Below, piece after piece: positions 24,306 to 34,499 of a DNA stretch of 64,000 nucleotides. The notes below the pieces were generated by a model. The model saw only the letters and a program-made list of their open reading frames with translations. It was not told the origin of the DNA and searched no databases. Every line of letters starts with the position of its first letter. Position 1 is the stretch's first letter. A program made the position numbers and the translations under genes. The stretch is from Hyphomonas sp. Lineage in GTDB: Bacteria; Pseudomonadota; Alphaproteobacteria; Caulobacterales; Hyphomonadaceae. Location: positions 248,001 through 312,000 of the forward strand of contig JACKIK010000003.1 of assembly GCA_020638455.1 (NCBI GenBank). Reading direction: 5' to 3'.

Positions 24306-24420
24306 CCGACACCCCCTGTTCTGCGGAGACGATCCTAGCGCCGTCGCGGCGACGTTCAACCTCAGCCGCCGTCAGAAGGGCGTTCCTCCGCAGTGCGCAG
24401 GATTTTTGCCAGAGATCACC

Positions 24421-24448
24421 TTGCCCCTCCCCCCGACTCTGCTATGAC
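24421..24448 (+). promoter_or_regulatory. Candidate promoter for carB
   Basis: TTGCCC (24421-24426) and TATGAC (24443-24448) with a 16-base spacer lie about 30 bases before the carB ATG, within the 174-base gap between the divergent Sel1 gene and carB. The match to the sigma-70 consensus is partial. Confidence 0.3.
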
Positions 24449-24479
24449 GCAGCCGTTTGACCGCGAGGAGTTGGAGCCC

Positions 24480-27743
<3,264 letters not shown>

Positions 27744-27753
27744 TTGCCCCCAC

Positions 27754-27782
27754 TTGACGACCTTCGCGTTAGCGACAAGGAT
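27754..27782 (+). promoter_or_regulatory. Candidate promoter for greA
   Basis: TTGACG (27754-27759) and AAGGAT (27777-27782) are separated by 17 bases in the 69-base gap between carB and greA. The -35 is good and the -10 weak. It would give greA its own start site in addition to readthrough from carB. Confidence 0.3.
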
Positions 27783-27812
27783 TTTTCGCCCAAAGACAGA
27801 GGTGACACACCC

Positions 27813-28286
27813 ATGGAACGCATCCCCATGACCGCCGAAGGCCATGCTGCGCTTCAGGCCGAGCTGAAAACCCTGAAATCGGTGGAACGCCCGAACATCA
27901 TCGCGGCGATCGCCGAAGCGCGTTCGCATGGCGACCTTTCGGAGAACGCCGAGTATCATGCGGCCAAGGAGAAGCAGAGCTTCATCGAAGGCCGGATCAA
28001 CGAGCTGGACGACAAGCTGGCCCGCGCCGACGTGATCGACGTGACCAAGCTTTCCGGCGGCAAGATCCGCTTCGGCGCGACCGTTTCCCTGGTCGATGTG
28101 GATACGGAAGATGAGGTCACCTACAAGATCGTGGGCGAAGACGAGGCCGACGTGAAGAACGGCAAAGTGTCGATCACGTCCCCGATTGCCCGTGCCCTGA
28201 TCGGCAAGGAGGAAGGCGACGAGGCCGAAGTGGCCGCGCCGTCGGGCGCCCGCGCCTACGAGATCACAAAAGTCGAGTATCTCTGA
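27813..28286 (+). CDS. greA: Transcription elongation factor GreA
   Basis: GreA binds the secondary channel of RNA polymerase and stimulates cleavage of backtracked transcripts. The 157-residue length is standard. The N-terminal coiled coil begins MERIPMTAEGHAALQAEL and carries the tip acidic motif within HGDLSENAEYHAAKEKQ. The C-terminal FKBP-like domain includes GATVSLVD and ITSPIARALIGKEEGDEAEV. I chose the ATG at 27813 with GAGGTGA upstream. The next gene starts 2 bases after the stop, so greA and the ELM1-family gene form an operon. Confidence 0.97.
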   Translation: MERIPMTAEGHAALQAELKTLKSVERPNIIAAIAEARSHGDLSENAEYHAAKEKQSFIEGRINELDDKLARADVIDVTKLSGGKIRFGATVSLVDVDTEDEVTYKIVGEDEADVKNGKVSITSPIARALIGKEEGDEAEVAAPSGARAYEITKVEYL

Positions 28287-28287
28287 C

Positions 28288-29364
28288 ATGTCAGGGTCCG
28301 GATCGCTCGGACCTTCCGTCTGGGCGGTCTCGGACGGCCGCGCGGGCAATGCCGCGCAGGTGCGCGCGGTGGTGCATGCGCTGGGCGAGACCCGCCGCTG
28401 GATGAAGATCGGCCATATTGCCGGCGAAGCGCACCGCGCGGACCCGATCGTGCTGACACCCCGCCTGCCCTGGACCCTTCTGCCAGCGGACAAATGGCCC
28501 GTGCCGCTTGCGTCCCTGCCGGGGGAGCAGCACGCGCTGATGCAACCGCCCTGGCCGACCGTCTGGGTCGCGGCGGGACGGCGTTCGGCGGCACTGACCC
28601 GCGAAGTGCGCAAACTGTCCGGTGGGCGTACACTGACGGTTCAAATCCTCGACCCGCGCATTCCCGCCGACAATTTCGACCTGCTGGTGACGCCGGTGCA
28701 TGATGGCGTCAGCGGGCCGAACGTCATCCAGACGGTCGGCTCCCCCTCCTATTTCTCGCCGCATGCCATCGAAGAGGCCGGACAGGCCTTTGCGGACCTT
28801 GCCGACGAGCGCGGCAAGAGCGCCATCGTGATCCTCGGCGGCGACAGCCGGGCGCACACATTCACGGACTCTGCGGCCATCCGGCTGGAAACGCAGCTGC
28901 GCACGCTCGCCGGGCAGGGCTGGCGCCTTCGCATCACCGCCTCGCGCCGCACGCCGGACCCGGTGCGTGCCCGCTTCCGGCGGATGGCCGACGAGGTCGG
29001 CGCCCGGTTCTGGTCCGGCACCGAGGACGGCCCGAACCCCTATATTGCCTGGCTCGTCTTCTCCGACGTCGCGATTGTGACCGAGGACAGCGCGAACATG
29101 CTGTCCGATGCCGCCTGGCATGGGCTTCCGGTCCATATCGCGAAACTCGAAGGCCGCTCCGACAAGTTCGACAAGCTGCATGAAAGCCTGGTCGCCCATG
29201 GCGCGGCGCGCTGGTTCGGCGGCACGCTGGAAACCTGGACCTATCCGCCCCTGCGCGAAGCGGATCGCGTGGCCGATGCCATCGTCGAAAAACTGCTGGA
29301 GCGCTTCCCGCAGCCGGACATGAGCGGCGATGACAAGGTTGCCCCACCGGACTGGATGTCCTGA
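28288..29364 (+). CDS. ELM1/DUF1022-family protein
   Basis: This 358-residue protein belongs to the mitochondrial-fission ELM1 family (PF06258). The plant member is needed to recruit dynamin to mitochondria; the bacterial proteins are uncharacterised and resemble glycosyltransferase-B folds. Visible family blocks are VWAVSDGRAGNAAQVRAV at the N-terminus, VWVAAGRRSA, and VFSDVAIVTEDSANMLSDAAWHGLPVH in the C-terminal half, the last resembling the donor-binding region of GT-B enzymes. It starts two bases after greA. Function in this organism is unknown; a role in the envelope or in glycolipid synthesis is only a guess. Confidence 0.88.
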   Translation: MSGSGSLGPSVWAVSDGRAGNAAQVRAVVHALGETRRWMKIGHIAGEAHRADPIVLTPRLPWTLLPADKWPVPLASLPGEQHALMQPPWPTVWVAAGRRSAALTREVRKLSGGRTLTVQILDPRIPADNFDLLVTPVHDGVSGPNVIQTVGSPSYFSPHAIEEAGQAFADLADERGKSAIVILGGDSRAHTFTDSAAIRLETQLRTLAGQGWRLRITASRRTPDPVRARFRRMADEVGARFWSGTEDGPNPYIAWLVFSDVAIVTEDSANMLSDAAWHGLPVHIAKLEGRSDKFDKLHESLVAHGAARWFGGTLETWTYPPLREADRVADAIVEKLLERFPQPDMSGDDKVAPPDWMS

Positions 29365-29452
29365 GAGCGCTAAACTGAGACCGGACCCGGCCGGATTTCA
29401 TTTGCGCTGCCGCATTGCTGTGGAATAGTGCCCCCGACCGGAAGGACAGCTC

Positions 29453-30190
29453 ATGAGCGGCACGGATCTGGCACCCATCTTCGCTTATGTCGACGCATGC
29501 GCAAAAGCCACACGCCTGCACGAACTCGGCACAGCCGCGCGGGACTATTACCGGACCACGCCGCTGCGCATGACCAGCTATCACCACTATCCGGTCTTCG
29601 GGTCACCGGACGTCGAGGACAATCTGCGGGTCGTGACCTCCGGCTTCCCGGAAGACTATGTCCGCGAGTACAACCGGCAGAAGATGTGGCGGGTCGATCC
29701 GCTCGTCCGGCTCACCGCGACGGCAACGGCGCCATTCCTGTGGAGCGAAGGCGCGCGCGATCCGAGCCTGACCGACAAGGAACGCACCTATCTCGACTGG
29801 GCGTTCAAGGCGAAACTGGGTGACGGTGTCGCCATTCCGGTTTTCGGCCCGCGCGGACGCAACGGCTATTGCGGCATGGGGTTCGGTGTCGGCGCGCCGC
29901 GGCCGGCGCCGCACGTGATCGCCGAAATCCACTGGGCCTGTCAGATCGGGCATCTCGCCTATTGCGGCCTGATCTCGCGCAAACTCGCAACCGACGCCGC
30001 CCTGTCCGCCCGGGAGAAGGAAATCCTCGGCTGGATTGCCCGTGGGCAGACGAATAACGAGATCGCCGAGACGCTGCACATTTCCCGCAACACGGTCGAG
30101 ACCTATATCCGCCGCTGCTATGACAAGCTGGATGTGACCGACCGCGTGTCAGCCGCCTTGCGGGGGCTGGCACTGGGAATGGTGGACTAG
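29453..30190 (+). CDS. LuxR-type regulator with autoinducer-binding-like domain (solo)
   Basis: This 245-residue regulator combines an N-terminal autoinducer-binding-like domain (PF03472) and a C-terminal LuxR helix-turn-helix (AALSAREKEILGWIARGQTN and NTVETYIRRCYDKL, residues 182-245). Compared with TraR/LuxR numbering, Tyr73 matches Tyr61, Asp82-Pro83 match Asp70-Pro71 and Trp97 matches Trp85, but the usual Trp57 is Tyr69. It can still form a lactone-like pocket, although its ligand may not be a classical acyl-homoserine lactone. No luxI homologue lies in the window, so it is a solo. Its TAG overlaps the stop of convergent mnmA. Confidence 0.9.
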   Translation: MSGTDLAPIFAYVDACAKATRLHELGTAARDYYRTTPLRMTSYHHYPVFGSPDVEDNLRVVTSGFPEDYVREYNRQKMWRVDPLVRLTATATAPFLWSEGARDPSLTDKERTYLDWAFKAKLGDGVAIPVFGPRGRNGYCGMGFGVGAPRPAPHVIAEIHWACQIGHLAYCGLISRKLATDAALSAREKEILGWIARGQTNNEIAETLHISRNTVETYIRRCYDKLDVTDRVSAALRGLALGMVD

Positions 30191-31371
30191 GCTGCCTCGA
30201 CGCGCGCGTCGGCCGGGATCGACCGGCGGATAAAGCCACCTCCAAGGATGCGCGTGCCGCCTTCAGGATCGTAGAGCACGGCGGCCTGTCCGCGAGCGAC
30301 ACCTTCTTCCGGCTCGTCGAACCAGATCACTGGCGTGTCATCCTTCCAGCCAAGCCGGCCCGGCACCGGCGGCCGGGTCGACCGCACACGGACGAGCACC
30401 GGAACACCGGCCTTCGCCGCGTCTTCCAGCGATCCCTTGCCGAGCCAGTTCAGTTCCTCAAGGAAGAGGCCGGAGGTCAGCAAAGCCTCGCGCGGACCGA
30501 CAATGACGCGCCGGTTCGGGGCATCGATCTTGACGACGAAGATAGGTTCGCCGGTCGCGATGCCGAGCCCGCGGCGCTGGCCGATCGTGTAGTGGATCAC
30601 GCCCTCATGCTGGCCGAGCACGGTGCCGTCGAGATGCACGATGTCGCCGCCGCGCCCGGAGCCGGGGCGCAGCTTTTCGACCACGGACGCATAAGAACCC
30701 TCCGGCACGAAGCAGATGTCCTGGCTGTCCGGTTTGGCGGCGACAGGCAGGTTGAATTTATCCGCGAGGTCGCGAACCTCCGTCTTCGGAAGATCGCCCA
30801 GCGGGAAGCGCAGGAAATCCAGCTGTTCGCGCGTGGTGGCGAACAGGAAATAGGACTGGTCGCGCGAGGCATCGGCCGCACGGTGCAGTTCCGGCCCGTC
30901 CGGCCCTTCGGTGCGGCGGATATAGTGACCGGTGGCGAGACAGTCGGCGCCGAGATCCTTTGCCGTTTTGAGGAGGTCCGAAAACTTGACCGTCTGATTG
31001 CAGCGAATGCATGGGATCGGCGTCGAGCCAGCGAGATAGGTGTCGGCGAAATCCTCCATCACCTGCTCACGGAACTTCGACTCATAGTCGAGGACATAGT
31101 GCGGGATGCCGATCTGCGCGGCGACGTTGCGGGCATCGTGGATGTCCTGCCCGGCACAGCAGGCGCCCTTCTTCTCGATGGCGGCGCCGTGATCGTAGAG
31201 CTGCAGCGTGATGCCGATGACGTCATAGCCTTCGGCCTTCAGCATGGCCGCGACGACAGAGGAGTCGACGCCACCCGACATAGCGGCGACCACGCGCGTG
31301 TCGGCCGGCGCTTTCGCAAATCCAAGGGAATTGAGGCCGCCTGTCCAGGCAGCCGGCTGTGTCTCGGTCAT
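30187..31371 (-). CDS. mnmA: tRNA-specific 2-thiouridylase
   Basis: MnmA puts sulfur on C2 of the wobble uridine of tRNA Glu, Gln and Lys using sulfur relayed from IscS. The 394-residue protein has the PP-loop SGGVDSS (32-38) for adenylation and the two catalytic cysteines: Cys124 in PCIRCNQTVKF and Cys220 in SQDICFVPEGSY. Between them are TGHYIRR and DQSYFLF. The C-terminal beta-barrel with RGLGIATGEPIFVV is present. The N-terminus carries about 20 extra residues before the PP-loop strand, as often seen in alphaproteobacteria. The stop codon overlaps that of the convergent LuxR gene. Confidence 0.97.
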   Translation of the reverse strand: MTETQPAAWTGGLNSLGFAKAPADTRVVAAMSGGVDSSVVAAMLKAEGYDVIGITLQLYDHGAAIEKKGACCAGQDIHDARNVAAQIGIPHYVLDYESKFREQVMEDFADTYLAGSTPIPCIRCNQTVKFSDLLKTAKDLGADCLATGHYIRRTEGPDGPELHRAADASRDQSYFLFATTREQLDFLRFPLGDLPKTEVRDLADKFNLPVAAKPDSQDICFVPEGSYASVVEKLRPGSGRGGDIVHLDGTVLGQHEGVIHYTIGQRRGLGIATGEPIFVVKIDAPNRRVIVGPREALLTSGLFLEELNWLGKGSLEDAAKAGVPVLVRVRSTRPPVPGRLGWKDDTPVIWFDEPEEGVARGQAAVLYDPEGGTRILGGGFIRRSIPADARVEAA

Positions 31372-31460
31372 CTCTCACTCCCACCGGGGTCAAGGCCCGG
31401 AGCAGCTGGTTGAGGCGCCGATATAGCGACGGAAAGGGAACGCGTGAAGAGCCGGCCTGC

Positions 31461-32303
31461 TCAGGCGGCCGAGGCGTCCCTGGCGGCGGTGCCGGCGGCG
31501 ACCCAGGCGCCACGGATGTCGCGGGCCGGCTCCAGCTGGTCTGTCAGGCCGATCAGGCCCTCGCCCTGCCCCAGCAGGATCACACCGCCGGGCATCAGCT
31601 GGGCGGTGATGTTCTCGATGACTCGGATGCGCGCCGTGCGGTCCATGCCCGAGAGCACATTGCGGCAGAGGATGACATCGAACTTACCGAGGCCGGCGGC
31701 GCTTTCGAGCAGATTGTGCTGGCGAAAGCTGATCCGGCTGCGCAGGGGTTCGGCGGCTTCCCACTGGCCCGTTTCCATACGGGTGAAATGCTTCACCAGC
31801 CGGTGAACCGAGAGGCCTTTCTGGACTTCATAGTGGCCATAGCGGCCGGCGCGGGCGCGCTCCGTCGTAACTTTGCAGATGTCGGTGGACAGGATGTCGA
31901 TCTTCGCGCCGCGGAGGGAGGCCGGCAGTTCGTCCTCCAGCAGCATGGCGATGGACAGGGCTTCCTGGCCTGTCGAGCCGCCCGCGACCCAGATCTTGAG
32001 CCGCCCCGTATTGCCGGCTTTCAGGCGCGCCGGCAGGATTTCATTGACGAGACGGTGCAGCATCTCGCGGTCGCGGAAGAACCAGGTGTCCTTGGAGACG
32101 AGCGCGGCGGCGCATTCGGCCGCGAACACCGGATTGGCACGCGATTTCAGGCAGTGGACGAGGTCGTCCATGGTCCCGAAGCCTTCGCGGCGCGCGATCG
32201 GCGAGAGGCGCGCCTCGATCAGGTAAGACTTGGATTTGGGAATGGACTGGCCAGAGCCCTTCAGGGCCAGGTCCGCCAGTTCATCAAACACCGCATCCTG
32301 CAT
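31461..32303 (-). CDS. cheR: CheR-type protein-glutamate methyltransferase
   Basis: CheR methylates glutamates of chemoreceptors with S-adenosylmethionine. The 280-residue protein has the N-terminal helical domain, the linker SKDTWFFRDREMLHRL (71-85, with the family T-x-F-F-R motif), the SAM loop AGGSTGQEALSIAM (107-120) and FDVILCRNVLSGM, where most CheRs have RNVLIYF. No other chemotaxis gene (cheA, cheB, mcp) is close. It follows a single-domain response regulator and chpT, an order I recall from Caulobacter, where such proteins are linked to surface sensing and motility. It may therefore serve a special receptor set. Confidence 0.9.
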   Translation of the reverse strand: MQDAVFDELADLALKGSGQSIPKSKSYLIEARLSPIARREGFGTMDDLVHCLKSRANPVFAAECAAALVSKDTWFFRDREMLHRLVNEILPARLKAGNTGRLKIWVAGGSTGQEALSIAMLLEDELPASLRGAKIDILSTDICKVTTERARAGRYGHYEVQKGLSVHRLVKHFTRMETGQWEAAEPLRSRISFRQHNLLESAAGLGKFDVILCRNVLSGMDRTARIRVIENITAQLMPGGVILLGQGEGLIGLTDQLEPARDIRGAWVAAGTAARDASAA

Positions 32304-32322
32304 GATTCGCTCCGCCGCCGGG

Positions 32323-32340
32323 CGATTGCCCCCGCAATCG
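32323..32340. other. Perfect hairpin in the leader between the response regulator and cheR
   Basis: CGATTGC (32323-32329), a CCCC loop and GCAATCG (32334-32340) form a perfect 7-base stem 20 bases upstream of the cheR start on the minus strand. No T-run follows, so it is not an obvious terminator. It could stabilise mRNA or tune cheR translation. Confidence 0.4.
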
Positions 32341-32374
32341 TTGCCGGTACAGTCATCTTCATTAAGAAATTGCT

Positions 32375-32740
32375 TCAGACGAGGCCGACTTCCGCGAATT
32401 TGCTCTCGAGAATCTCAGCGTCGAAGGGCTTCATGATGAACTCATCGGCCCCTGACCGGATGGCTTCATTGATGTGTTCGGCGTCGGTTTCAATCGAGCA
32501 GAACAGCACCAGCGGCTTCTTGCCGCCCTCCTCCCGGCGCAGGGCACGCAGGAAATCGAGCCCGTTCATGACCGGCATGTTCCAGTCGAGCAGCACTGCA
32601 TCCGGCATTTGCTTACGGCACTGGGCGAGCGCCTCGGCCCCGTCCGAGGCTTCGGAGACGGCAAAGCGGAGATCCTTGACGATCCGCGCCGCAACTTTCC
32701 GCACGACGCGCGAGTCATCGACGATGAGGCAGGTCTTCAT
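32375..32740 (-). CDS. Single-domain response regulator (CheY-like)
   Basis: This 121-residue protein is a bare receiver domain. The acidic pocket is Asp8-Asp9, the phosphoacceptor is Asp52 in LLDWNMPVMNG, the switch Ser is in FCSIET (Ser82), and the conserved lysine is Lys104 in FIMKPF. It has no output domain, so it acts through protein contact, like CheY or the Cle proteins of Caulobacter. Its place between chpT and cheR suggests it receives phosphate from the ChpT/CckA relay or signals to the motor or the CheR pathway; the partner is not proven by sequence. Confidence 0.93.
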   Translation of the reverse strand: MKTCLIVDDSRVVRKVAARIVKDLRFAVSEASDGAEALAQCRKQMPDAVLLDWNMPVMNGLDFLRALRREEGGKKPLVLFCSIETDAEHINEAIRSGADEFIMKPFDAEILESKFAEVGLV

Positions 32741-32829
32741 CCGGGGCCAATCTCTTATCAGAAGGTTTCCGCGGACGCTCTCGCAAGAGTGTTAACAAAA
32801 CCTTGCCGGCGGCCCGCAGTGCAGCAGGA

Positions 32830-33477
32830 TCAGCCTTCTGCGCGAATGCCGGTCGCCATGAAGATGACCTGGCCCTCGCCCGGGCTGACCTTCATCTCTC
32901 CGCCGAGCTCGTCGCAGAGCATAAGGGCGAAATAGGGCTGGATATTCTCCGCGCGCCAGCCATCGGCCGGCTCACCGCCCGCGATCGCAGTGGCGGCATC
33001 GTCTTTCAGCTTCGCCCGGTCGCCCTTGCAGGTCAGCACCATGGTGAGACCGCCCGCCTCGTTGCGCACGCGGACATTCACCACACCGCCGCGCGGCAGC
33101 GTGTCGGTCGCCATCATGACAAGGTTCATCATCAGGCGGACGTGCGAGAAGCTCAGATGATCGGCCTGGATATCCCATTCGACGCTCGGCTTGTGACTGC
33201 GCACGAAGGCTTCGGTGATCTTCTTTGCCTCGTGGATGTCCGCCGCGCCCGAATTGAGGCCGATGGAGCCGAAGGCGTAGCGCAGGAACTGGATCCGTGC
33301 GGCGGCGTTCTCAGCGCCTTCATGCAGCAACGATTCCGCCTGCGCCTTCATTTCATGGTCGCCCGGCTCATCCATCAGGTCCAGCGCATTGGTGACGGAC
33401 GATATGGGCGAGACGAGATCGTGACAGATACGCGACGCGATGTACGCCGACAGGCGTGCAGGATCGATCGTTGACAT
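32830..33477 (-). CDS. chpT: ChpT-type histidine phosphotransferase
   Basis: In Caulobacter ChpT passes phosphate from the hybrid kinase CckA to CtrA and CpdR, and so controls the cell cycle. This 215-residue protein has the dimerisation helix with the phospho-accepting His19 in ASRICHDLVSPISSV. A second helix follows, then a degenerate ATPase-like domain (HVRLMMNLVMMATDTLPRGG, YFALMLCDELGG) without the full kinase N, G and F boxes, as expected for ChpT. I chose the ATG at 33475-33477, which gives the family start. Its presence strongly suggests that the organism uses the CtrA phosphorelay. Confidence 0.92.
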   Translation of the reverse strand: MSTIDPARLSAYIASRICHDLVSPISSVTNALDLMDEPGDHEMKAQAESLLHEGAENAAARIQFLRYAFGSIGLNSGAADIHEAKKITEAFVRSHKPSVEWDIQADHLSFSHVRLMMNLVMMATDTLPRGGVVNVRVRNEAGGLTMVLTCKGDRAKLKDDAATAIAGGEPADGWRAENIQPYFALMLCDELGGEMKVSPGEGQVIFMATGIRAEG

Positions 33478-33588
33478 GGTCAGCCCTGTAATGTGGTCAG
33501 CTGGCAGCAGGATTGGGTGCTCCGCCTCTCCTGTCAATCAAGCCCGACGTGAAAGCCCTGACAGATTGCAGGTGCCGGGCGCAGCGCC

Positions 33589-33831
33589 TCACTCGGAATG
33601 GTCTTCCGGCCGGTCGATATCGTCGAATCCGGACCGGCTGGAATGGAAAGACAGGAAGAACAGGCCACCCGACAGGGCGAGGGTTACCGCCCCGCCGAGG
33701 ACATAAGCGATCCAGCCATGCCAAGTGATGCTGCCGACGCCGCCGCCCAGCCAGAAGCGGGGCGCCAGCGTCAGGACCAGAACGAGCCCGATAAGGCAGG
33801 CAAACAGGATCGGAAGGGCGGAGCGGGGCAT
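33589..33831 (-). CDS. Small two-helix membrane protein
   Basis: This 80-residue protein has two strong transmembrane helices (SALPILFACLIGLVLVLTLA and YVLGGAVTLALSGGLFFLSF), joined by a short Gly/Trp loop. A hydrophilic tail follows (SSRSGFDDIDRPEDHSE). I do not recognise a family. AGGGTAG upstream of the ATG at 33829-33831 supports expression. It sits between chpT and ydbL, all on the minus strand, with 39 bases to ydbL, so it may be transcribed with the ydbH-ynbE-ydbL set. Confidence 0.7.
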   Translation of the reverse strand: MPRSALPILFACLIGLVLVLTLAPRFWLGGGVGSITWHGWIAYVLGGAVTLALSGGLFFLSFHSSRSGFDDIDRPEDHSE

Positions 33832-33870
33832 GGGAACTACCCTACGCCCGCTCCGGAATCCGGCAAGCGC

Positions 33871-34218
33871 CTATTTCTGTTTCCAGACGCCGGACTCGTC
33901 CATGTAGAACTCGCCGGGTTTCAGCCGCTCGATCTGCTTCTCACCGGTCACGCGTGCCACCTGGGCGGCGGACGTGCCGGTATCGGCTGCAACTTCGGCA
34001 TATTTTGCCGCGCGCCGGTTGTTGATCTCGTTGACCTTGCGGACGACGGCCGGATCCGCCTCGCCGACAACGCCAAGCAGGCCGTCAATGGTCTCGCCGA
34101 CCTGGCCTGCCGCCACGGCGGCATCGATCGCCGGGTCACCGGCCTGCGCCGCCGGGACCGCAACGAAAGCGGCAATGGCGAAGGCCGAAGCGGCCGCGAA
34201 CATGCGAAGGGATGTCAT
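33871..34218 (-). CDS. ydbL: YdbL-family (DUF1318) periplasmic protein
   Basis: This 115-residue protein has a signal peptide (MTSLRMFAAASAFAIAAFVA, probable cleavage after AQA near residue 26) and a mature part of about 90 residues with AAVAAGQVGETIDGLLGVV and VNEINNRRAAKYAEVA, the pattern of PF07027. In E. coli YdbL is encoded with YnbE and YdbH and modulates their bridge between the membranes. The order ydbH-ynbE-ydbL on one strand is conserved here. GAGGAGA lies upstream of the ATG at 34216-34218. Confidence 0.9.
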   Translation of the reverse strand: MTSLRMFAAASAFAIAAFVAVPAAQAGDPAIDAAVAAGQVGETIDGLLGVVGEADPAVVRKVNEINNRRAAKYAEVAADTGTSAAQVARVTGEKQIERLKPGEFYMDESGVWKQK

Positions 34219-34237
34219 CGGATGTCTCCTCTCTCCG

Positions 34238-34423
34238 CTAGAACAGGTCAGGATTGTCCGCGATCATGTCCTCGACCTGCTTGTCGAGGATGATGCGCAC
34301 TTCCTGGGTGATGTGGAGATCGATCTTGATCGGCTTGTCCGAAGGTTCGATCTTCACGGTGTGGACGCAGGCAGCCATGACGGCAAGTCCGGCGCCGGCG
34401 ATAAGATGAGTCCGCAGATTCAT
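34238..34423 (-). CDS. ynbE: YnbE-family lipoprotein
   Basis: This 61-residue lipoprotein has a signal peptide (MNLRTHLIAGAGLAVMAA) and Cys19 in a lipobox-like VMAAC, followed by VKIEPSDKPIKIDLHIT and a C-terminal helix. In E. coli YnbE is an outer-membrane lipoprotein that multimerises and joins YdbH into a continuous inter-membrane bridge for phospholipid transport. I chose the ATG at 34421-34423, which begins the signal sequence and has GGAGG upstream; an in-frame extension to 34555 lies in ydbH's 3' end. It is 19 bases upstream of ydbL. Confidence 0.92.
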   Translation of the reverse strand: MNLRTHLIAGAGLAVMAACVHTVKIEPSDKPIKIDLHITQEVRIILDKQVEDMIADNPDLF

Positions 34424-34499
34424 GGGCGTCAGGGGCCTCCTTTTCTGGCGGCAGAATGCCATGCCCGTGCTTAACGTCAATCGAGGACGGCGTTGCCTG

